NCBI GenBank assembly: GCA_029268045.1
Contig: JAJUHF010000007.1
Location: forward strand, 1-56,979
From: Anseongella ginsenosidimutans
Lineage (GTDB): Bacteria > Bacteroidota > Bacteroidia > Sphingobacteriales > Sphingobacteriaceae
Direction of reading: 5' to 3'
Length of the DNA: 56,979 nucleotides
Shown here: positions 25,262 through 34,153 of the stretch, piece by piece
How positions within the stretch are numbered: position 1 is the first letter of the stretch
Layout of the letters: each line of letters begins with the position of its first letter
Notes under the pieces: generated by a model
What the model saw: the letters and a program-made list of their open reading frames with translations, nothing else
What the model was told of the DNA's origin: nothing
Database searches by the model: none
Translations under genes and position numbers: made by a program

Positions 25262-27769
25262 ATGGTAAAAAATAAGGTTATAGTGGTCGGAAATGGCATG
25301 GTTAGCCATAAATTCTGCGAAAAATTGAGCGAAAAGTCTAAAAATTTTGCAATTTCTGTTTTCGGAGAAGAAAAACACCCTGCTTACGACCGGGTAAATC
25401 TCAGTAAATACCTGGATGGGGTCGCCGCCGAAGCGCTTTATCTGGATGAGGAGTCCTGGTATGGGGAGCAGGGCATTCGTTTGCATCTGAATAAGCGGAT
25501 TACCCACATCGATCTGGAAAATAAATTGGTTTACACCCAGCGTGGTGAAACAGCTGCCTACGACTATTTAATCCTTGCGACCGGTTCCTCACCTTTTGTA
25601 CCCGAAATACAGGGCAGGGAAAAGAACGGGGTTTTGGTTTATCGGACCTTCGACGATCTGGATAAGCTTCGAATGTTCGCCTCGCGTGCCCGGCATGCGA
25701 TGGTATTGGGTGGCGGGCTGCTGGGGCTCGAAGCGGCAAAAGGGCTACTGGACCTTGGAGTTGAGGCGCCCGGCGTATTGGAGTTCGCGCCCCGGCTGAT
25801 GCCCAGACAGATTGACTCGGCCGGAAGCCGGGTTCTGGCAGAAAAACTCGAGGCCATGGGCATGAAGGTGCACCTGGGCAAACAAGCGGTGGAGATCACG
25901 GGAAAAGACCGGATCGATGGGGTGCGTTTCGCAGACGGAAGCTGGCTGCCGGCCGATATGCTGGTGGTTTCGGCCGGTATCCAGCCCCGCGATGAACTGG
26001 CCCGCCAGGCTGGATTGCAGGTAGGCCCGCGGGGCGGAATCGTGGTCAATGAATTCATGCAAACCAGTCACCCCGATGTGTACGCCATCGGAGAATGTGC
26101 GCTTTTCGAAAACACCGTCTTCGGCCTGGTAGCGCCGGGATACGACATGGCCGGCGTGGCGGCCGCGAATCTTTGCGGTGAGAAAAAAGCATTTTCCGGC
26201 GCCGACAGCAGCAGCAAACTAAAGCTGGCCGGGGTTGAACTGGCAAGCTTCGGCAACCCCTTTGGCAGCCGGTCGGTTGTTTTCGAAGACGGTAACCGCG
26301 GTATTTATAAACGAATCAACCTGAGTGCCGATGGAACCAAACTGACCGGCGGCATTCTGGTGGGCGATGCTTCGCAATACAATATGCTGCTTCAGACCGT
26401 TGCGAACGCCTTACCCGTTCCCGAAAACCCGGAAGAACTGATCCTCGGCAGCAAGGGAACCAAAGCCGCATCCCAGGCCGCGGGACTGGACATGCTTCCG
26501 GAAAGCGCGATCATCTGCAGTTGCGAGGGGGTAACAAAAGGTCGGCTGATCGAGGCCATCGGCGAAGGATGTGAAACCTTCGATGCCTTGAAAACCTGTA
26601 CCAAAGCAGGGACCGGTTGCAGCGGGTGTGTACCCCTGGTGAAGGACATCCTGGCGGACACCATGAAAAAACAGGGAAAATACATTCGCAAATCGGTGTG
26701 TGAGCATTTCCCCTATAGCCGGCAGGAATTGTACGATCTGATCAAGATCCATGAGATCAAAAGTTACGATGAGGTACTGGATTCCTTCGGGAAAGGCGAG
26801 GGCTGCGAAATATGCAAACCGATAATCGCCTCGATCCTGGCCAGCTTATGGAACGAAATGGTGCTGCAGCGTGGCAACGACATCGCCCAGGACAGCAATG
26901 ACCGCTTTTTGGCCAATATCCAACGGGGCGGCACCTATTCGGTTGTGCCGCGCATTCCGGGAGGGGAAATCACCCCGGAAAAATTGATCGTCATCGGAAA
27001 AATCGCCCGAAAATACGATCTGTACACCAAAATAACCGGAGCCCAGCGCATTGACCTGTTCGGGGCGCACCTGAATGACCTTCCCCTGATCTGGGAAGAG
27101 CTGATCGCCGCCGGATTCGAAAGCGGACACGCTTACGGAAAGGCCCTCCGCACGGTAAAAAGCTGCGTGGGCAGTACCTGGTGCCGTTTCGGATTGCAGG
27201 ACAGCGTGAGCTTCGCGCTGGAAGTGGAAAACCGATACAAGGGACTGAGGGCGCCGCATAAAATAAAATCGGCAGTCAGCGGCTGCGCGCGTGAATGTGC
27301 CGAAGCCCAGAGCAAAGATTTCGGGATCATCGCCACCGAGCGGGGATGGAACCTCTTCGTATGCGGAAACGGCGGACTGAAACCCCAGCACGCGCAATTG
27401 CTGGCTACCGATCTGGACAGCGAAACCTGCATCCGGTACATCGATCGCTTTCTCATGTTTTACATCCAAACCGCCGACCCACTGACCCGTACCGCCACCT
27501 GGCTCAACAAAATGGATGGGGGCATCGACTACCTTCGAAACGTGGTGGTAAATGACAGTTTGGGAATGGCGGCTGAATGGGAAAAGGAAATGGAATGCCT
27601 GCTGGGGGCCTATCGCTGCGAATGGAAAACTGCGGTGGAAACCCCTGAAATCCGGCGGCGGTTTGTCCACTTTGTGAATTCACCGGAAGAAAAAGATCCG
27701 AGCGTGGCGTTTCAGCCGCTGCGTGAACAGAAGATGGCGGGCGCATGGCCGGATCAGAACGACAGGTAA
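25262..27769 (+). CDS. nirB: NAD(P)H nitrite reductase large subunit
   Basis: An 835-residue cytosolic enzyme that reduces nitrite to ammonia with NAD(P)H. The order of domains is: FAD-binding (VVGNGMVSHKFCEKL at the start); NAD-binding (MVLGGGLLGLEAAKG, about 142-156); a BFD-like [2Fe-2S] domain (about 417-465, with ICSCEGVTKGRL and TCTKAGTGCSGCVPLV); a nitrite/sulfite reductase ferredoxin-like half domain; and the siroheme/[4Fe-4S] domain, with cysteines in SCVGSTWC (about 635-641) and SGCARECAEA (about 675-680). All cofactor cysteines I expect are present. nirD follows by 40 bp. The initial codons are much richer in A+T than the rest of the gene. Confidence 0.97.
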   Translation: MVKNKVIVVGNGMVSHKFCEKLSEKSKNFAISVFGEEKHPAYDRVNLSKYLDGVAAEALYLDEESWYGEQGIRLHLNKRITHIDLENKLVYTQRGETAAYDYLILATGSSPFVPEIQGREKNGVLVYRTFDDLDKLRMFASRARHAMVLGGGLLGLEAAKGLLDLGVEAPGVLEFAPRLMPRQIDSAGSRVLAEKLEAMGMKVHLGKQAVEITGKDRIDGVRFADGSWLPADMLVVSAGIQPRDELARQAGLQVGPRGGIVVNEFMQTSHPDVYAIGECALFENTVFGLVAPGYDMAGVAAANLCGEKKAFSGADSSSKLKLAGVELASFGNPFGSRSVVFEDGNRGIYKRINLSADGTKLTGGILVGDASQYNMLLQTVANALPVPENPEELILGSKGTKAASQAAGLDMLPESAIICSCEGVTKGRLIEAIGEGCETFDALKTCTKAGTGCSGCVPLVKDILADTMKKQGKYIRKSVCEHFPYSRQELYDLIKIHEIKSYDEVLDSFGKGEGCEICKPIIASILASLWNEMVLQRGNDIAQDSNDRFLANIQRGGTYSVVPRIPGGEITPEKLIVIGKIARKYDLYTKITGAQRIDLFGAHLNDLPLIWEELIAAGFESGHAYGKALRTVKSCVGSTWCRFGLQDSVSFALEVENRYKGLRAPHKIKSAVSGCARECAEAQSKDFGIIATERGWNLFVCGNGGLKPQHAQLLATDLDSETCIRYIDRFLMFYIQTADPLTRTATWLNKMDGGIDYLRNVVVNDSLGMAAEWEKEMECLLGAYRCEWKTAVETPEIRRRFVHFVNSPEEKDPSVAFQPLREQKMAGAWPDQNDR

Positions 27770-27809
27770 CAGACTATCAGATTATACAACACATTAGCAA
27801 GTTCAGATT

Positions 27810-28166
27810 ATGGAAACACTCATGGAAACAGTAACGGAAACCTCCTGGTTTCTGGCATGCCGGGTTGAAGACACCATTCCCAATGGCGGCGTATGTGTAA
27901 AACGGGACGACGAGCAAATCGCGCTGTTCTATTTTTCAAGACAGGACAGGTGGTATGCCGTGCAGAACGAATGCCCGCACCGAAGGCAAATGGCATTGAG
28001 TCGGGGCATGGTGGGCACCGCGGGAGAAGAACCGAAAGTGGCTTGCCCTTTCCACAAAATGCAATTTTCCCTTGCTTCGGGCGAGTGCCTCAGCGGCGGC
28101 GAATGCAGGCTGAAAACCTATCGGGTAAAAGTGGCAGACGGGAACGTGTTTATCTCAAAAAATTAA
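27810..28166 (+). CDS. nirD: Nitrite reductase small subunit, Rieske-type
   Basis: A 118-residue partner of NirB with a Rieske-like [2Fe-2S] fold. The cluster ligands are all present: Cys55 and His57 in ECPHRRQ, Cys79 and His82 in ACPFHKMQFSL. In many NirD proteins these ligands are missing, so this one belongs to the ligand-bearing type. The segments LSRGMVGT and PKVACPFHKMQFSLASG are typical. It lies between nirB (40-bp gap) and nirC (10-bp gap), so the three genes are probably co-transcribed. The exact start could be this ATG or the in-frame ATG 12 bp later. Confidence 0.95.
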   Translation: METLMETVTETSWFLACRVEDTIPNGGVCVKRDDEQIALFYFSRQDRWYAVQNECPHRRQMALSRGMVGTAGEEPKVACPFHKMQFSLASGECLSGGECRLKTYRVKVADGNVFISKN

Positions 28167-28176
28167 CCCATCGAAC

Positions 28177-28980
28177 ATGGACTATGTAAATCCAAAAGAA
28201 GTGGCCGACAGCATGCTGAAGAGCGCGCTGACCAAGTCCGGTCTCGGCGCAATGGACATTCTGGTCCGCGGCGCCCTGTCCGGAGCCTTGCTGGGCATCT
28301 CCGTCGCGCTGGCCTGCCTGGCCATTACCCAGACCGGCTACGGGATCGTCGGAGCCCTGGTATTCCCGGTGGGGTTCGCCATTATCGTGATCCTGGGCCT
28401 GGAGCTGGTTACCGGAAGTTTTGCCTTGGTTCCCTTGGCGTTTTTTGAACGGCGCATCAAGGGAATTCAGATGGTCCGGACACTTTCACTTGCCTTTGCA
28501 GGCAATCTGCTGGGAAGCTTGCTATTCGGCCTGCTATTCTGGTTGGCATCGGCAAGCGGGGACGGACCGCAGGCACTGAGTTCCATCGAACAGATGCTGG
28601 TCAACCTGGCTGAAAAAAAGACCATCGGATACGCGCAATACGGTACCGCCGGTTTGGCAACGGCCTTCGTGAAGGGCATCCTATGCAACTGGATGGTCTG
28701 CATGGGCGTGGTCATGGCCATGACCTCCCAGTCCACCGTGGGAAAGATCATGGCCTGCGCAATGCCTGTATTCATGTTCTTCGCACTGGGGTACGAGCAT
28801 GCCGTGGTGAATATGTTTGTCATCCCTACCGGCATGCTGCTGGGGGCGAACGTAAGCTTTTCGGATTGGTGGCTCAGCAACCAATTGATCGTGACGGCCG
28901 GCAACATCGTCGGTGGACTGCTTTTCACCGGCCTGCCCCTGTACTATTCGCTCAGGAAAACCGCGCCGACCGCTAATTAG
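28177..28980 (+). CDS. nirC: Formate/nitrite transporter family protein
   Basis: A 267-residue inner-membrane channel of the FNT family. About six hydrophobic helices are visible, and the helix-loop segments LELVTGSFALVPLAFFERR, GNLLGSLLFGLLFW, FVKGILCNWMVCMGVVMAM and ALGYEHAVVNMFVIPTGML are hallmarks of FNT proteins. In this setting, directly after nirBD, nitrite uptake or export is the likely role; formate transport is the alternative. The stop overlaps the end of the convergent GH76-like gene by 8 bp. Confidence 0.95.
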   Translation: MDYVNPKEVADSMLKSALTKSGLGAMDILVRGALSGALLGISVALACLAITQTGYGIVGALVFPVGFAIIVILGLELVTGSFALVPLAFFERRIKGIQMVRTLSLAFAGNLLGSLLFGLLFWLASASGDGPQALSSIEQMLVNLAEKKTIGYAQYGTAGLATAFVKGILCNWMVCMGVVMAMTSQSTVGKIMACAMPVFMFFALGYEHAVVNMFVIPTGMLLGANVSFSDWWLSNQLIVTAGNIVGGLLFTGLPLYYSLRKTAPTAN

Positions 28981-30151
28981 CATCCGCCGGACAAACCAGC
29001 ATCAGGGCCGGAATGCCGGAGGCATCGTAGCAACTCACCGCTTCCGAAGCGCTGACCTTCCGGTTGTAATTCTTGGAGGTCAATCCCCGGTCCCGATCCC
29101 GGTTCTGCCAACCGCGGTTGATGTTCTTTTGGAGCCAGGGCAGGTATTCGGGCTTATTTCCGTCTTCGATAAGCCGAATGATGTATTGCGCGAAAATAGC
29201 GGTATAAACGCCCTGCTCCTCACCCGGCCGGAAAGGCAGGATTCCCTCCTGGTCGCACATTTGATCCTTCACATAATCCGCTGCCCGGACCGCGTCGCGA
29301 AGGTAGCGCTCCTCTCCGGTTTCCTTATACAGGAGCACGGCCGCCCCAATGCAGGTCCCCTGATTATACACATGCATTTTCCAGTGGGGTTCCCCGCTGC
29401 CGTGTTTGGAATCGGCAACCGCCCCGGTTTGCTTATTAAAGAGGTTTGACGAGGCCCAGTCGTAAATTTCCTTCGCCCGGTCGAGGTATTGGGTGTTCTG
29501 CGTATTATTATACAGCGTCATCGCGGCAATGACGGTCGGATAGTTTATGCATGCCATTTTGCCATCGCCTTTTTTGGACGCGGGCGGATTTTTCTGATTC
29601 CATTGCCAGTACATTCCGCCTTCCACCGGATCGTAGGATCCTCCATCTTTTACCACCGGAGAACCCGACCAGACCCGCTCGAAACCGGTTTCGGATAGTT
29701 TCAGGTAATCCGCATTGCCCGTCAACTCGTACCCTCTGGCCAGCGATATGACCCACCACATGATGTCGTCGTAGATGAACCAGACTTTTCCATTGTCCCA
29801 ATTGAACCGATCGTAATGGGCATAGTTCCCCTCGAATATATCCGTGATCAATTGTTTGTGCTGGGCCGACCCCGTTCTTTTGTACGCGTTCATGGCCATA
29901 TCCCAGTAAATGGCCTGGGTCCAGATTGCCCCCACGTCCGTATCGGCCTCCGTATCGCGCATGTACAGTTTCCGTCTGGGGTGCAGCAGGTGTTTATTAA
30001 ATGCCTCATAGGCCTGGAGGACATCCGCCTCGGTATAGCCGGCCTGTCCGCCTTCATGTCCGCCGGCATTCCGGTCGGTGATGCAGGACGGATTCGGGGT
30101 TACTGTAACAAGACCCAAAAAAGTAAGAATGACAAGTTTGAAAATACTCAC
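28973..30151 (-). CDS. Glycoside hydrolase family 76-like protein (alpha-1,6-mannanase type)
   Basis: A predicted exported alpha-1,6-mannan hydrolase. I start at GTG 30151: GGAGG lies 5 bp upstream, and the first residues then form a hydrophobic signal ending near PNPSC, possibly a lipobox. The open frame extends to an ATG at 30214, but a TATATTTG box at 30182-30189 would lie inside that longer version. The protein is an (alpha/alpha)6-barrel type with WTQAIYWDMAMNAYKRTG and YDDIMWWVISLARGYELTG. The adjacent Asp pair (about 128-129) is the catalytic pair known for GH76. No SusCD genes adjoin it. It converges on nirC with an 8-bp overlap. Confidence 0.85.
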   Translation of the reverse strand: MSIFKLVILTFLGLVTVTPNPSCITDRNAGGHEGGQAGYTEADVLQAYEAFNKHLLHPRRKLYMRDTEADTDVGAIWTQAIYWDMAMNAYKRTGSAQHKQLITDIFEGNYAHYDRFNWDNGKVWFIYDDIMWWVISLARGYELTGNADYLKLSETGFERVWSGSPVVKDGGSYDPVEGGMYWQWNQKNPPASKKGDGKMACINYPTVIAAMTLYNNTQNTQYLDRAKEIYDWASSNLFNKQTGAVADSKHGSGEPHWKMHVYNQGTCIGAAVLLYKETGEERYLRDAVRAADYVKDQMCDQEGILPFRPGEEQGVYTAIFAQYIIRLIEDGNKPEYLPWLQKNINRGWQNRDRDRGLTSKNYNRKVSASEAVSCYDASGIPALMLVCPADAN

Positions 30152-30181
30152 AAAAGCCTCCGTTTTGGTATACAAAAATTT

Positions 30182-30189
30182 CAAATATA
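30182..30189 (-). promoter_or_regulatory. Candidate -7 box for the GH76-like gene
   Basis: TATATTTG on the minus strand matches the Bacteroidota -7 consensus TAnnTTTG. It lies about 30 bp before the chosen GTG start and, with the GGAGG ribosome-binding-site-like element, supports that start. A clear -33 TTTG at standard spacing is not evident. Confidence 0.4.
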
Positions 30190-30231
30190 CATCGTCTGCG
30201 CAAAAAAGCCACAAAGAATTAACTTTGATTC

Positions 30232-31407
30232 ATGAAAACTCGAAAACACCTCAGATTTGCGGCTTGCCTCCTTTTGCTAAGCACCGCGGCCGGCCAATCG
30301 CCGGTCCTGGCCCAGCGCACAGCCGACGCCGATTCATCGCTCGATTCGGAGATCGCCTCGATCATGGACGCATACCAGGCCATCGGCGTGGCTGTGGCGG
30401 TAGTCAAAGACAACCGGCTACAGTATAGTCAGGCGTTTGGCTGGAAAGATACCGCCGCCCGGGAGCGCTTGGCCTCCACGGACATTTTCCGCATCGCCTC
30501 CATTTCGAAATCGTTCACCGCCACCGGTATCCTGCAACTGGTGGAGGCCGGAAAACTTTCGCTGGATGATGACGTGGGTGAACTGGTCGGCTTTCCGGTG
30601 CGCAATCCGGCCTTCCCCGATTCGGTGATCACCCTGGAAATGATCCTGTCGCACAGGTCGAGCATCAACGATAAGAACGGTTATTTTACATTGGACGCAT
30701 TCAATCCGGCGAAAAATCACGAGTGGGCAAAATCCTATAACCCCTACGCTCCGGGAACCGATTATCAGTACTGTAATCTCAATTATAATCTGGCCGGGGC
30801 CATTCTGGAAAAATATGCTAAACGGCGGTTCGACCGCTACGTGCGCCGCCATATCCTGCAACCGCTGGGTCTCTATGGCGGTTATGACGTGGACCAGCTG
30901 GACAGCTCGCGTTTTGTTACCCTGTATGCCTATGACGGAACGAACGGCCGTTTCGAGGCTTCACCCGCCGCGTATGAGTCACGGGCGGAAGCATTGCAGC
31001 ACTATCAACTCGGTTACAGCGCCCCGGTCTTATCCCCCACCGGCGGAATGAAGATGTCGGCGGAGGACCTGGCGCGTTACATGATCATGCATATGAACTA
31101 CGGACGGTCTGGCAAGGTCCGCATTCTGTCGGAAGCCAGCAGCCGGTCTATGCAGCGTGTGCGGACTGAAAAATCGGGATACGGCATGGCCTTAAGGACG
31201 CTGGACTATCTTATCCCAGGCAAACAAATGGTAGGCCATGAAGGAGTGGCTTACGGACTTTACAGTGCGATGTACTTTCAGCCAAGGGAGAAATTCGGCA
31301 TCGTCGTGATCACCAACGGCTGCAAGACCGCGTATTCAAACGGAGATGTGATCAACGATTTCCTGCTGGACATGTACGAATGCCTATACCGGCATCTCAT
31401 CCGCTAG
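30232..31407 (+). CDS. Serine hydrolase of the class C beta-lactamase family
   Basis: A 391-residue exported serine hydrolase. After a signal peptide (about 1-27) the penicillin-binding-protein fold shows all three active-site motifs: SISK (Ser90 and Lys93), YCN (Tyr180 to Asn182) and HEG (in VGHEGVAYG, about residue 330). Members include AmpC beta-lactamases, DD-peptidases and esterases; this motif set does not decide among them. The divergent GH76-like gene starts 80 bp away. It ends 1 bp from the convergent desaturase-type gene. Confidence 0.92.
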   Translation: MKTRKHLRFAACLLLLSTAAGQSPVLAQRTADADSSLDSEIASIMDAYQAIGVAVAVVKDNRLQYSQAFGWKDTAARERLASTDIFRIASISKSFTATGILQLVEAGKLSLDDDVGELVGFPVRNPAFPDSVITLEMILSHRSSINDKNGYFTLDAFNPAKNHEWAKSYNPYAPGTDYQYCNLNYNLAGAILEKYAKRRFDRYVRRHILQPLGLYGGYDVDQLDSSRFVTLYAYDGTNGRFEASPAAYESRAEALQHYQLGYSAPVLSPTGGMKMSAEDLARYMIMHMNYGRSGKVRILSEASSRSMQRVRTEKSGYGMALRTLDYLIPGKQMVGHEGVAYGLYSAMYFQPREKFGIVVITNGCKTAYSNGDVINDFLLDMYECLYRHLIR

Positions 31408-31408
31408 C

Positions 31409-32536
31409 TCAGGCCATGTTGCCCTGGATGGTATCCGGTTGGGTAACAACCCCATCTCCGGAAGAAGCATCCGCTACAGAAGCAACCCCTTCATGACTTG
31501 CGGCAAGCGTTTCCGTAGCAGGAACGGCCTGCTGTTCACCGGCCGGCGAAACTCCCCGCTGTTTGAGGTACTCTTCCCGGACAACCTTCGCTGTTTTATG
31601 TTCACCCGTATGACTCCAACCCGGCGGCATGATCAGGTACAGCAATTTGTTTTTAAGACCGGGGGCGTAGTAAACGTCCTTCGCCAGACAATAAATTTCA
31701 CCGAAATAGGCGTCCAGAAAGCTGTTCTTTTTCATGGGACGGGTAATGCCGTACTCAATCTTCACATCCTCCCGCTCCGGCTGGAACGTACCGAAGACCT
31801 TATCCCAGATGTTCAGCAGATTACAGAAGTTGGTATCCATATACAAGGGATTCCGCGCATGGTGGACCCGGTGATGGGACGGCGTCAAAATAATGCGGTT
31901 CAGCGGTCCAAGCCGGCCGTCCTTCAGCACGTCTTCGCCTATATGGATGAAGGAACCCCAGAAACCGTCCACAAACATGATTAGGAAAAGCAGGGGCGGA
32001 TTCACACCCATCAAAATACAAATCGACGTGCGGATCACATCCGCGTAAGGCGCTTCCAGGAAGAAATGGGCATAGGTAACCGAGAGGTTCATGTATTCGG
32101 GCGCGTGGTGGGTAGAATGCAGACACCAGAACAACCGTACTTTGTGGCCCAGGTAATGATATACAAAATGGGCGAACTCCCAGATCACATAACCGTAGAT
32201 AAACCAATACCAGGTGAATTCGGTTTTAAACAGGGCAATCGGTTCGAACAAACCAATACAGAAGGCCACTGCCGCAATGGAGATAAACCGGGAGACAAAA
32301 CGGTTTAGCACATAGGTAAAAAACGAGACCTTGTATTCCGAAAAAGTCAATTTCCTGTAAAAAAGACTTCGGATGATCTCAATTACCAGCAATACCGGGA
32401 TAAACGGCGCCAAGGTGGCACGGATGCCGTCCAGGGTAAGCATGCGGCCGTAATCGCCCGACTTCACAATTTCCAGCAAGCCGTGGAAACTGAAAAAACC
32501 AATTATTTCCTGGTATACGGTCTTCAAAAATTCCAT
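31409..32536 (-). CDS. Sterol desaturase/fatty acid hydroxylase family membrane protein
   Basis: A 375-residue integral membrane di-iron enzyme. The three histidine clusters that bind the di-iron centre are present: HFVYHYLGH, HSTHH and HHRVHHARN. Several hydrophobic segments flank them, for example FIPVLLVIEIIRSLFY and FISIAAVAFCIGLFEPIALF. The last 60 residues are a polar, low-complexity tail not needed for the fold. The family hydroxylates or desaturates sterols, fatty acids and carotenoids; the substrate is unknown here. A terminator-like hairpin separates it from the upstream oxidoreductase gene, so it is likely transcribed alone. Confidence 0.9.
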   Translation of the reverse strand: MEFLKTVYQEIIGFFSFHGLLEIVKSGDYGRMLTLDGIRATLAPFIPVLLVIEIIRSLFYRKLTFSEYKVSFFTYVLNRFVSRFISIAAVAFCIGLFEPIALFKTEFTWYWFIYGYVIWEFAHFVYHYLGHKVRLFWCLHSTHHAPEYMNLSVTYAHFFLEAPYADVIRTSICILMGVNPPLLFLIMFVDGFWGSFIHIGEDVLKDGRLGPLNRIILTPSHHRVHHARNPLYMDTNFCNLLNIWDKVFGTFQPEREDVKIEYGITRPMKKNSFLDAYFGEIYCLAKDVYYAPGLKNKLLYLIMPPGWSHTGEHKTAKVVREEYLKQRGVSPAGEQQAVPATETLAASHEGVASVADASSGDGVVTQPDTIQGNMA

Positions 32537-32596
32537 TTCAACACTTTATGACTTAACAATCATAAAGATACGAAAACAATATAAAAGGCCAACAAA

Positions 32597-32613
32597 CCGG
32601 GGTTAAGCCCCGG
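32597..32613. terminator. Hairpin after the Gfo/Idh/MocA gene
   Basis: CCGGGG and CCCCGG form a perfect 6-bp stem around a five-base loop, 3 bp after the minus-strand stop at 32617. On the minus strand a T-rich stretch follows (TTTGTTGG, then TTTT). It probably ends the SGNH/heme-lipoprotein/oxidoreductase operon. Confidence 0.6.
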
Positions 32614-32616
32614 CGC

Positions 32617-34083
32617 CTACACCTCAAAACCTTTCCGGTAGGTCCGGCCAACAAACTGATTGGCTTCTTCCAGGTTGGTGATCCGCATGTTCTCCCCATC
32701 CCAAAGCAGTTTCCGCCGGCCGAAAAACTCCATCTGATCCTTTTCGTTCTTGCGGCGGAGCAAATAACTGCGGATGGCCAGGTTGCCCATCAGTACGGTT
32801 TCGGTCATCGGTCCCGCGTAGTCGAAAGACGAGGTCAGGGCCTTGTGTTCCGGGCTGTTGAAGCCGGCTTTGCAGGCATCCACCCATTTGCGTTGATGAC
32901 CGTATTCGGGTTCGTCGTCCTTTTTCGGATCCGGCGGGGTTTCCATTGTCCCGTCGTTGAGGTAAAGCTTCGGCATCAGAGGCGAACTGTCGTTGATATT
33001 GGTGGAAATGATCCCTTTTTCGCCAATGATCAGTACGCCGTTGGCACTGTCAGCTCCTCCGATATCGTGGTCGGCCGGAATGATATCGGGATGGGCCGGC
33101 CGGATCCCGCCGTCGCTCCAGGTCATTTCCACGGGCGATTTGCTTTTGGCTGTAGCGGCAAAATGAAGCGTGATAAAAGAAGACGCGGGACATCCTTCCG
33201 GGTGATAATCCGGTGTCCACATTTGTGAATATACCGACCCTACGCTGCATTCGGCATCGGTGGGGTATTTCAAGCCCAGGGTACGGAAAGGTATGTCAAT
33301 GAGGTGGCAACCCACATCGCCCAATGCCCCGGTTCCGTAATCCCACCAGCCCCTCCAGTTAAAGGGATGCAGGTTCGGCGTAAAGGGTATTTCGGGAGCA
33401 GGCCCCAGCCAGAGATCCCAGTTCAGCGCATCGGGTTTTTCTCCGGGCGCGGGCTTGGGGAAGGGGCCTCCCTGCGGCCAGACGGGGCGGTTGGTCCATA
33501 TCTGGACTTTGGCCACCTTTCCGATCCGGTCGCTGTCGATCCATTCCTGAACGACCTTCAACAGGGGGTTGGATGCGCCCTGATTGCCCATCTGGGTAAC
33601 GACCTTCTGGTCACGCGCCATTTGGGTGAGAATCCTTGCCTCGCGGATATTATGGGTCATGGGTTTTTGCACATAGACGTGCTTGCCCCGTTCCATGGCG
33701 TAGCGGGCAGCCGGCCCGTGCACGTGATCGGGAGTCGAGATGGTTACCGCGTCAATGCTTTTTTCCTTATCCAGCATTTCCCGGAAATCGGCGTACAGTT
33801 TGGCTTTCGGGAACCGTTCAACCGATGCTTTCGCGGATCCTTTGAAATCCACATCGCATAATGCCACCACGCGCTCCCGCCCGTTGACCGAGGCGTTCCG
33901 GATGTCGCTGGCGCCTTTGCCCCCGGCTCCGATTGCCGCCAGATTGAGTTGATCACTTGGCGCAATGAAGCCGGCTCCACCCAGCACATGCCTGGGCACA
34001 ATAAAAACAGACGATGCCACGGCGGCATTTCTGATAAATTTCCTACGCGACCTGCCAGCCGCATCCTTACCGGGATTTTTCAT
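32617..34083 (-). CDS. Gfo/Idh/MocA-family oxidoreductase with TAT signal
   Basis: A 488-residue NAD(P)-dependent sugar oxidoreductase, exported folded with its cofactor. The twin-arginine signal is SRRKFIRNAAVASSVF. The Rossmann domain follows with AAIGAGGKGASDIRNA (GxGxxG-like) and ALCDVD. The catalytic YVQKPMTHNIREA segment carries the conserved lysine-proline. The C-terminal domain has NWDLWLGPAP, FNWRGWWDYGTGALGDVGCH and LIDIP, a signature of the Bacteroidota/Planctomycetota secreted subgroup. The length is normal. It is the third gene of an operon with the SGNH hydrolase and heme lipoprotein, 70 bp after the latter. Confidence 0.95.
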   Translation of the reverse strand: MKNPGKDAAGRSRRKFIRNAAVASSVFIVPRHVLGGAGFIAPSDQLNLAAIGAGGKGASDIRNASVNGRERVVALCDVDFKGSAKASVERFPKAKLYADFREMLDKEKSIDAVTISTPDHVHGPAARYAMERGKHVYVQKPMTHNIREARILTQMARDQKVVTQMGNQGASNPLLKVVQEWIDSDRIGKVAKVQIWTNRPVWPQGGPFPKPAPGEKPDALNWDLWLGPAPEIPFTPNLHPFNWRGWWDYGTGALGDVGCHLIDIPFRTLGLKYPTDAECSVGSVYSQMWTPDYHPEGCPASSFITLHFAATAKSKSPVEMTWSDGGIRPAHPDIIPADHDIGGADSANGVLIIGEKGIISTNINDSSPLMPKLYLNDGTMETPPDPKKDDEPEYGHQRKWVDACKAGFNSPEHKALTSSFDYAGPMTETVLMGNLAIRSYLLRRKNEKDQMEFFGRRKLLWDGENMRITNLEEANQFVGRTYRKGFEV

Positions 34084-34153
34084 ATGATCTTAAATTGGGT
34101 TAGAAAGTCTATGCTAAAGTTAAGTGATTATTTCCCCATTCGGAAAAATTATT

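Noticed and set aside
26846-27670. A 274-codon minus-strand frame inside nirB
   Set aside because: It is antisense to conserved NirB siroheme and cluster motifs and has no features of its own.
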